From: CAYLLT01 sp964591605
GTDB lineage: Bacteria > Planctomycetota > Phycisphaerae > UBA1845 > PWPN01
DNA length: 20,255 nt
Assembly (NCBI GenBank): GCA_964591605.1
Contig: CAZQEN010000111.1
Coordinates: 1 to 20,255 of the forward strand
Direction: 5' to 3'
Below are positions 14,902 to 20,255 of this stretch, one piece after another. Position numbers and translations under genes: made by a program. Under the pieces are notes generated by a model. That model saw only the letters and a program-made list of their open reading frames with translations. It ran no database searches and was not told the DNA's origin. Within the stretch, counting starts at the first letter, position 1; every line of letters begins with the position of its first letter.

Positions 14902-17400
14902 TCACTCGCCGGCGGCGCTGCTCGGGCTTGTGCCGGTGCTCGGCGCGGTGGCGGGGCGGCGGGCGAGGGCTGCCTGGAGGCCGGTGCGGATCTGCTCGTT
15001 GCCGGGGTCGAGGCGCAGAGCCTCCTGATAGTGGGAAACCGCCTCCTCCAGTCGGCCGAGCTGCCCGAGGGCGATCGCCAGGTAGTGCTCGCCCTTGGCG
15101 AAGTCGCGGCGATGGCGCAGGGCCGTTTCGAGCTCCGGGACCGCATCGGCCGGGCGCCCGAGCTGAAGCAGGATCGTGCCCGCGTTGAAATGGGCGTTGG
15201 CGTACTCGCCGTCCAGTCGAATCGCGATCTGCGTCGCGGCCAGGGCTTCCGCGGCCCGGCCCTGGGTGAGCAGCGCGCTGGCGAGGTTGTTGTACGAAAC
15301 CGCCTCATCCGGCTTCAGGCGGATGGCCTCGCGATAGTGCAGCTCCGCTTCGGAGGCCAAGCCGCGCTGCAGGAGCAGATCGGCGAGCTGCAGCCGCACC
15401 CGCTCCGAGCCGGGGTGCGACGCGGCGCTGCCCCTGAGCAGCTCGATCGCCTCGTCGACGCGGCCTGATGCGGCGAGTGCATTCGCGAGCTGCAACTCGG
15501 CCTCCAGGTAGCCCGGCTGCAGCCTCAGCGCCTCGCGCTCCTCGCGGATGGCGTCCGCCCAGCGCTCCTGCAGCGCAAACACCAGGGCGAGATTGTGCCG
15601 TGCGGCGGCATTCGCAGGCCGCAGGCGCATGAGCCGCCGATAGACCTCCTCGGCCGCCTCGAACTGGCGCTGTTCGGCCAGCGCGTTGCCCAGGTCGAGC
15701 AGCGCGTCCACGTAGTCGGGCTTGATCCGCAGGGCGACTTCGTAGAAGGGGACGGCCTCCGCGTACTTGCCTTCCAGAGCCAGCAGCGCGCCCAGATTGT
15801 GCCAGCCCTTTTCGAACTCCGGGCTGTGCTGCGTCGCCAGGATGTAATGCCTCATGGCCTGGGCGCGTTGCCCGCGGCGCACGAGCCAGTTGGCGTAGTT
15901 GTTGTGCACAATGCCCGCCCGCGGCTGCAGGGCGAGCGTCTCGACGAAGAGGCGCTGCGAATCGCTCCATTTGGCAAGCGTGGCCCGCGTCTGGCGCGCC
16001 TCCGCGAGGGCCACCACGGCGACCGCTCCGAGGATGGCCGCCCGCGCGACCGGCGGTTCGCGTGCGGCCAGGTAAGACCAGAGCCACGCCACGCCCCACG
16101 CGAGGCCGACCACGAACCCCACCATCGGGAGGTACATGTACTTGTCGGAGGCGATGACGCCGGTGAAGCCGATGATCCCCATCGTGGGCAGAATGGCGAT
16201 GAACCACATCACCCACGACGCGGCCGCCGCCCGCGTCCATTTCCACGAGAGCGCGAGGGCCAGGAGGATCACCGCGGTGCCGATGAGGCCGAACCGGACG
16301 GCCGGGTCGGACCAGCCCAGGCTTGCCGGAGCGACATAGTACGGCACCAGCTTCGCCGGCCACACGAACTTGCAGGCATAGAACGTGATGTTGTGCGAGA
16401 GCATGACCGGGATCGTGACGGCCGGGTACTGCCGCGGCATGTGGATCACCGCGGTGTTGCGCTGCGAGACGATCGTGATGATCGCGAATAGCACACTGAG
16501 CGCGAGCAGGGGCGTCTTTTCCACGAGAGGCATAAACTTCCGCATCTTCGGCCCGCCCGCGACCGTTGGCCCCGGATGGCCCGCGCCGGCCGGGCCGGTT
16601 TGCACGGGGACCGGCCGTCTTCTGCCCAGGCGCCCCAGCGGCCACCCGTCGAGCACGAGCATCACCAGCGGCAGCATCGTCACCGTCGGCTTGGCGAGCA
16701 GGGCGAGCAGGAACGCGGCCATACAACAGAGGTACGTTGCCCAACCCCGTGTCCGGATGAACCGCAGATACGCCAGGAGGCTCAGCAGGGCAAAGAACGT
16801 GGCCAGGAGCGTCTTTCGCTCGGCGATCCAGGCGACGGTCTCCACGGTCAGCGGGTGGAGGCCGAAGATCAGGCCGCCGGCGGCGGCGGCGACAAGCCAG
16901 CCCGTCGCAGTCCGCTGTCCCGGCCGGTCGGCAGGGCCGCCCGGGCGCGATGTTCGCTCCGCCTGCGGCGAGGAGCGCCGCCCCCCGGCGTCAAAGGCGG
17001 TGCGAAAGAGCTGAAACACGAAAACCACCACCAGCGCCGCGTTCACCGAGTGCAGGAGCAGGTTGGTGTGATGAATCGGGTAGAGGTTCTGGGGCCCGGC
17101 TCCCATCGCCACGTCGAGCATGAGCGAGATCATCGTCAGCGGCTGATAGTAGCCTTCGACGGTGGACGGCGCGAGCACTTCGGTGAGAAAGCGCCGCGCG
17201 TGGGCCCAGCTCGGGTTCAACACGAGGCGGTTTTCGAGCAGGTATTGATCGTCATCGAGCCAGACGGCCTGGGCTCGCAGCGCGGGTGCATGCGTGAAGG
17301 CCGTCAGACCGCCCACCAGCGCAGCGGCCAGCGCGAGGGCGGCCGCCCGCGGCGGAACCCCGGCGAAGCGGCGTGGCTCGGGCTGGGCGGCAGAGGTCAT
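14902..17400 (-). CDS. TMTC/GT-C-like membrane protein with nine C-terminal TPRs
   Basis: An 832-residue protein. The N-terminal half (about 20-480) is polytopic. After the first membrane helix comes an acidic WLDDDQYLLEN motif (D49-D51), then YYQPLTMISLMLDVAMG and HHTNLLLHSVNA, then LHPLTVETVAWIAERKTLLA (181-200). These match TMTC-type proteins, where the loop-1 acidic pair is the presumed catalytic site of GT-C glycosyltransferases using polyprenyl-phosphate sugars. Residues about 498-803 form nine 34-residue TPRs (for example NLGALLALEGKYAEAVPFYE). The start at 17400 leaves an 11-bp gap to the kdsA stop; an upstream ATG at 17460 would overlap kdsA. No strong ribosome site was seen, so coupling to kdsA is likely. 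Function inferred: sugar transfer to exported proteins or glycolipids. A TPR membrane protein without enzyme activity remains possible. Confidence 0.8.
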   Translation of the reverse strand: MTSAAQPEPRRFAGVPPRAAALALAAALVGGLTAFTHAPALRAQAVWLDDDQYLLENRLVLNPSWAHARRFLTEVLAPSTVEGYYQPLTMISLMLDVAMGAGPQNLYPIHHTNLLLHSVNAALVVVFVFQLFRTAFDAGGRRSSPQAERTSRPGGPADRPGQRTATGWLVAAAAGGLIFGLHPLTVETVAWIAERKTLLATFFALLSLLAYLRFIRTRGWATYLCCMAAFLLALLAKPTVTMLPLVMLVLDGWPLGRLGRRRPVPVQTGPAGAGHPGPTVAGGPKMRKFMPLVEKTPLLALSVLFAIITIVSQRNTAVIHMPRQYPAVTIPVMLSHNITFYACKFVWPAKLVPYYVAPASLGWSDPAVRFGLIGTAVILLALALSWKWTRAAAASWVMWFIAILPTMGIIGFTGVIASDKYMYLPMVGFVVGLAWGVAWLWSYLAAREPPVARAAILGAVAVVALAEARQTRATLAKWSDSQRLFVETLALQPRAGIVHNNYANWLVRRGQRAQAMRHYILATQHSPEFEKGWHNLGALLALEGKYAEAVPFYEVALRIKPDYVDALLDLGNALAEQRQFEAAEEVYRRLMRLRPANAAARHNLALVFALQERWADAIREEREALRLQPGYLEAELQLANALAASGRVDEAIELLRGSAASHPGSERVRLQLADLLLQRGLASEAELHYREAIRLKPDEAVSYNNLASALLTQGRAAEALAATQIAIRLDGEYANAHFNAGTILLQLGRPADAVPELETALRHRRDFAKGEHYLAIALGQLGRLEEAVSHYQEALRLDPGNEQIRTGLQAALARRPATAPSTGTSPSSAAGE

Positions 17401-17411
17401 CTTCGACGGAT

Positions 17412-18255
17412 TCAGGTTCGACTCGGTTGCGCCTGCACGGCATCGGCGATGCGCAGGCACGATTCGAGCAGCGGCTCGAGCTGCTCGAGCGGCCAGACGG
17501 TGGCGGCGTCGCTCCGCGCCTGGTCAGGACGGTCGTGAACTTCTAAAAAGAGCGCGTGGGCCCCGGCGGCCACGCCCGCCCGGGCGAGCACCGGCACCAT
17601 CTCCCGCTGTCCGCCCGACTGGTGCCCGCCCTGGCCCGGGAGCTGGCACGAATGCGTCGCGTCGAACACCACCGGGGCATACGCGGCCATCCGCGAGACC
17701 GCGGTCATGTCGTTGACCAGCCGCCCGTACCCGAAGAACGTGCCCCGCTCGGTAAGCAGCACCCCGCCCGAGCCCGATTCGCGCACCTTGTCGACGGCCA
17801 GGCGCATCTCCTCGGGTGAGATGAACTGCCCCTTCTTGACGTTCACCGCCCGCCCCGTACCCGCCGCGGCNNNNNNNNNNNNNNNNNNNNNACGCCGGGA
17901 TCTGCAGCAGATCCAGAACCCTGCCGGCGGGCTCCGCCTGCAGCGGGTCGTGGATGTCGGAGGTCACAGGAACGCCCAGCGACATGTGCACGTCAGACAG
18001 GATCGCCAGGCCCGCTTCGAGGCCCGGCCCGCGGAAGCTGCGCAGGCTCGAGCGGTTTGCCTTGTCGAAGCTCGCCTTGAAGATGAACGGAACGCCCAGG
18101 CGGTCGGTCAGACGCTTGAGGCTGTCGGCCATTTCGAGCGTGTGTTCGTGTGATTCAATCACGCAGGGGCCGGCGATGAGGGCCAGCGGACATCCCGCCC
18201 CGATGCGGACGCTCCCCACCTGCACGACCGGGCTGCCTCGTCTCGAGGTGCTCAT
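17412..18255 (-). CDS. kdsA: 3-deoxy-D-manno-octulosonate-8-phosphate synthase (interrupted by assembly gap)
   Basis: KdsA (EC 2.5.1.55) condenses phosphoenolpyruvate with arabinose-5-phosphate to KDO-8-phosphate for lipopolysaccharide core synthesis in the cytoplasm. Family motifs are clear: LIAGPCVIESHEHTLEMADS, FIFKASFDKANRSS, SFRGPGLEAGL, VTSDIHDPLQAEPAGRVLDL, NVKKGQFISPEEM, FDATHSCQLPG. The Cys in AGPCVIES, with the His in DATHS, marks the metal-dependent class (E. coli has Asn at the Cys position). Start ATG 18255 lies 10 bp after the upstream stop. A 21-N gap (17871-17891) removes the segment that should contain the FLxRQTDL motif, and the two halves are in different frames as written. 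This is best explained by a wrongly sized gap, not a real frameshift. About 280 residues in total, as usual. Confidence 0.93.
17871..17891. other. Assembly gap (21 Ns) inside kdsA
   Basis: A run of 21 undetermined bases. The kdsA reading frame before the gap and after it differ by one phase, so the true missing length must be 2 modulo 3. Alignment with known KdsA sequences by eye suggests about 29 nt are missing. Confidence 0.97.
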
Positions 18256-18265
18256 GACGTTGATT

Positions 18266-19150
18266 CTACTGGCTCCGCTTCGGCGGGGGTACCAGCGCGC
18301 GGACGGCGCCGGGCAGCACGTGCGCCTCCAGGGGCAGATGCCCCCCCGCGTCGCCATCGAGCTCGACCGGGACCACCGCCGTCGACTGCACCGTCACGCG
18401 CCGCACCCGCCGGTAGATCACACCGGGATGCTCCACGTGTCGCCGCCGCAGCGTGCGGATCGAGTGCCCGATCAGCGTCGTCTGATGCGCGCAGGGCAGA
18501 ATCAGGAGATCGAGCAGCCCATCGTCGGGAATCGCATCACGGACCACCGGGAGCCCGAGGGCATACTGGTCCATGTTGCCCACGAACACCAGTCCGCGCC
18601 CTGACCAGGCGACGTCATCGGCCTGGACCGTCATGACGGGAAAACGATGCTCCCAGAACGTCCGCCAGATCGGCCCGCTGTAGGACAGATGGGTGATGTG
18701 CCCTCGCCGCAGGCGGGTCAGTCGATGGACCACCTCGGCATCGAATCCGACCCCGGCCACCACCACGAAGGAGCGTCCATTGGCGATGCCCACGTCCAGG
18801 GCCCGGATGCATCGGGCGTCCAGACACGCGCAGATCAAGGCCACGTCGGCACGAAAACCGAGCGACCGGGCGACGAGGTTCTCGGTCCCGGTCGGCCAGA
18901 TGAGCAGCGGGACGCCCTGGCCGGTGAGGCCGTTCACGACTTCGCCGACCGTCCCGTCCCCCCCGATGGCGATGACCGCGTCGACGCAGTGAGCCGCCTG
19001 GTGGGCCAGGCGGACGGCGTCGCCTGCTCCCGCGGTCTGGTGCAGGGTGACCTGCTCCCCCCGCTCGTCGAGCGCAGCCAGCAGTTCGCGGATCTGGCGT
19101 CGCTGCCGGCTGGCCCCGGCCACCGGATTCATGATTGCTGCGATTCGCAT
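18266..19150 (-). CDS. Diacylglycerol/lipid kinase family protein (DAGK catalytic domain)
   Basis: A 294-residue protein. The N-terminus IAAIMNPVAG, the nucleotide-binding AIGGDGTVGEVVNGL and PTGTENLVARSLGF are the three characteristic motifs of the DAGK_cat / YegS-type lipid kinase family, which phosphorylates diacylglycerol or related lipids with ATP at the membrane surface. The C-terminal half (GVGFDAEVVHRL and DDGLLDLLIL) fits the second domain of these kinases. I chose ATG 19150 because MRIAAIMNPVAG is where the family begins; the frame runs open upstream to 19591, but that extension is encoded by the GC-rich inverted-repeat region and looks non-coding. It is first in a three-gene operon, 10 bp before kdsA. 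The true lipid substrate is unknown; a link to phospholipid or lipid A precursor metabolism is inferred from the neighbour. Confidence 0.88.
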   Translation of the reverse strand: MRIAAIMNPVAGASRQRRQIRELLAALDERGEQVTLHQTAGAGDAVRLAHQAAHCVDAVIAIGGDGTVGEVVNGLTGQGVPLLIWPTGTENLVARSLGFRADVALICACLDARCIRALDVGIANGRSFVVVAGVGFDAEVVHRLTRLRRGHITHLSYSGPIWRTFWEHRFPVMTVQADDVAWSGRGLVFVGNMDQYALGLPVVRDAIPDDGLLDLLILPCAHQTTLIGHSIRTLRRRHVEHPGVIYRRVRRVTVQSTAVVPVELDGDAGGHLPLEAHVLPGAVRALVPPPKRSQ

Positions 19151-19400
19151 AATGCCCGGAACCCAAGATCCGCACAGCCCCGGGGTCTGGGAGCGGCAGT
19201 CGTCCGCACCCGGATGGTCCCAGCCGCCTCCCATCCGCCCGGGCTCGGGTGGGCGACGGACGCGGCCTTGGCCGTGTTGCCCGGCCCCCGCCCGGGTGGG
19301 TACATACCCCCGAACCCGCGGGGGCGGCCGTGTCTTCGGGGGGTGCACGGGCCGGCCCCGCCTCCCCCTGGCACAGGTTGGCTGTCCAGGGCCCACCGGG

Positions 19401-19424
19401 CGGGCCCCTTCACCCTGGGGCCCG
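19401..19424. repeat. Perfect 8-bp inverted repeat
   Basis: CGGGCCCC (19401-19408) and GGGGCCCG (19417-19424) with an 8-nt loop, immediately left of the larger palindromic element. Confidence 0.75.
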
Positions 19425-19426
19425 TA

Positions 19427-19555
19427 ACACTTTGGGCGGGGTGGCATGGGCAGTTTCGGCTTCGCGGAGCGAAGCCGAAGCTGCCCGTGGGGGCCTCCCC
19501 ACGGGTCCCGGCGCGCCGGGACCCATGCCACCCCCCGCCCAAAGTGTCCCGGACA
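19427..19555. repeat. Compound palindromic element (outer stem enclosing three hairpins)
   Basis: The outer arms 19427-19450 and 19522-19547 are reverse complements except for two extra bases in the right arm. Inside lie hairpin A (19448-19486, 18-bp stem with one G-T pair, GGA loop), hairpin B (CCCGTGGGG 19484-19492 with CCCCACGGG 19497-19505) and hairpin C (a perfect 22-nt palindrome, 19503-19524). A further near-palindrome GTGTCC-C-GGACAC follows at 19544-19555. Outer stem and inner hairpins share a few bases, so alternative folds compete. Confidence 0.9.
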
Positions 19556-19585
19556 CTCCACCCTGCCCCTGGCGGTGCCCCCCGC

Positions 19586-19613
19586 TTGCATACGCCCCGG
19601 TCCCGGTTAAACT
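19586..19613 (+). promoter_or_regulatory. Possible promoter for the TPR/alpha-CTD gene
   Basis: TTGCAT (19586-19591) and TAAACT (19608-19613) with a 16-nt spacer. It is the most AT-rich stretch of this region and lies about 90 nt upstream of the ATG. Consensus-based inference only. Confidence 0.3.
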
Positions 19614-19700
19614 GTTGTGTTCCTAAGCCGCCACAGACGCGGGCAAGCTTCGGGGTCACGATAGGCGTTCACGCGCGCATTTTGAAGAGGATCACCCACG

Positions 19701-20255
19701 ATGAATGAGGTGGCGACGGCGATTCGGGCAGGTATCGGTTCCGAACAATCTCAGACCCCCGGCTCCAGAGCGGGCGGGTCGTCCACATCCGATCAACATT
19801 ACCGACGCGCGGTCGAGCTGGAGGCCAGGGGCTGCATCGAAGAGGCCATCGAGGCCTACGAGGATGCGTTGGATGCCGATGGCGATCACTGCGAGTCGCT
19901 GTTCCGGCTGGCCTGCTGCCTCGATCTGTACGGGGAAGAGGACCGGGCCATTGAGCTCTACGAGCAGCTTGCACGCCTTCAGCCCACTTATGTCAACGCG
20001 CTGCTCAACCTGGCCACGATCTACGAGGATCAGTCGCATTTCGAGCTGGCCCTCGACTGCGTCGAGCGCGTCCTGTGCGAACACCCCAATCACCGCCGGG
20101 CGCTCATGTTCCGCAAGGACGTCGAGAGCTCGATGAACATGCATTACGACGAAAACCAGGAGCGCAATCGCGAGAAGCGAAACGCGATCCTCGATACGCC
20201 GATCTCCGACTTCGAGCTGAGCGTCCGCAGCCGCAACTGCCTCAAGAAGATGAAC
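19701..20255 (+). CDS. TPR protein with RNA polymerase alpha-CTD-like domain (3' truncated)
   Basis: The first 185 codons of a gene that runs off the window. After about 30 low-complexity residues come three TPR-like repeats (about 31-135: HYRRAVELEARGCIEEAIEA, SLFRLACCLDLYGEEDRAIE, NALLNLATIYEDQSHFELAL), then a charged linker (YDENQERNREKRN). The fragment ends with TPISDFELSVRSRNCLKKMN, which closely matches the start of the bacterial RNA polymerase alpha-subunit C-terminal domain (E. coli PVDDLELTVRSANCLKAE). R176, N179, C180 and K182 correspond to E. coli R265, N268, C269 and K271, residues involved in UP-element DNA binding. ATG 19701 follows GAAGAGG (19684-19690) with a 10-nt gap. There is no RpoA N-terminal domain, so it is not the polymerase subunit. 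Role inferred: a DNA- or transcription-factor-binding adaptor. Confidence 0.85.
   Translation, partial: MNEVATAIRAGIGSEQSQTPGSRAGGSSTSDQHYRRAVELEARGCIEEAIEAYEDALDADGDHCESLFRLACCLDLYGEEDRAIELYEQLARLQPTYVNALLNLATIYEDQSHFELALDCVERVLCEHPNHRRALMFRKDVESSMNMHYDENQERNREKRNAILDTPISDFELSVRSRNCLKKMN

Larger units (their letters stand above)
19151..19700. other. 550-bp divergent intergenic region, very GC-rich and palindrome-dense
   Basis: It lies between the lipid kinase gene (leftward) and the TPR/alpha-CTD gene (rightward), so it should hold both promoters. Long open frames cross it on both strands, but they are low-complexity Gly/Pro/Arg-rich translations and differ from any family. The part 19151-19400 shows no clear promoter for the leftward operon. 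The part 19401-19555 is a cluster of inverted repeats. A possible rightward promoter is at 19586-19613. Confidence 0.7.

Noticed and set aside
17401..17460. Upstream start at 17460 for the TMTC-like protein
   Set aside because: It would overlap the end of kdsA by about 50 bp and add a polar Arg/Asn-rich stretch; the ATG at 17400 fits the operon spacing and the first membrane helix better.
17412..18255. kdsA as a pseudogene or programmed frameshift
   Set aside because: The phase change coincides exactly with the N run, and both halves carry intact KdsA motifs; a mis-sized scaffold gap explains it.
19129..19659. Open frames on both strands across the lipid kinase upstream region
   Set aside because: They consist of low-complexity Gly/Pro/Arg translations of palindromic GC-rich DNA. 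The kinase family begins at MRIAAIMNPVAG (19150), so the upstream extension is not coding.

Overview
The window is GC-rich, gene-dense bacterial DNA, most likely from a Planctomycetota (or related PVC) genome, probably a metagenome-derived draft. This is inferred from the run of large pseudopilins with FTLIE-type signals, the giant GspK-like protein, a TPR protein carrying an RNA polymerase alpha-CTD, and heptanucleotide repeat arrays. No 16S or marker gene is present to confirm it. A 21-base run of Ns at 17871-17891 shows that two contigs were joined there.

Region 1 (1-14747, all + strand) is a type II secretion / pseudopilus cluster in the classical gsp order E-F-G-H-I-J-K. It holds the 3' end of the gspE ATPase gene, the inner-membrane platform gene gspF, three GspG-like pseudopilins in the G position, then GspH-, GspI- and GspJ-position pseudopilins, and a very large (1547 aa) GspK-like protein with a lamin-tail-like segment and a helix-hairpin-helix motif. 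From 4855 to 14747 each stop overlaps the next start, so the last five genes look like one translationally coupled unit, with a plausible promoter just upstream (4782-4809). GspF and the first pseudopilin are separated by about 390 bp of repeats and hairpins. No secretin, GspC, GspL/M or prepilin peptidase is visible here.

Region 2 (14902-19150, all - strand) is a tight three-gene operon read right to left: a diacylglycerol/lipid kinase-family protein, KdsA (KDO-8-phosphate synthase, metal-dependent type, interrupted by the assembly gap), and a membrane protein resembling TMTC/GT-C glycosyltransferases with nine C-terminal TPRs. The gaps are about 10 bp. It suggests envelope glycolipid or glycoprotein assembly.

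Region 3 (19151-20255) is a 550-bp divergent intergenic region with an unusually dense cluster of inverted repeats. It is followed by the 5' part of a + strand gene encoding TPRs followed by the start of an alpha-CTD (UP-element DNA-binding) domain, cut by the window edge.

Throughout region 1, period-7 repeat arrays sit in intergenic DNA or in the parts of pseudopilin genes that encode the cleaved or extended N-terminal leaders.
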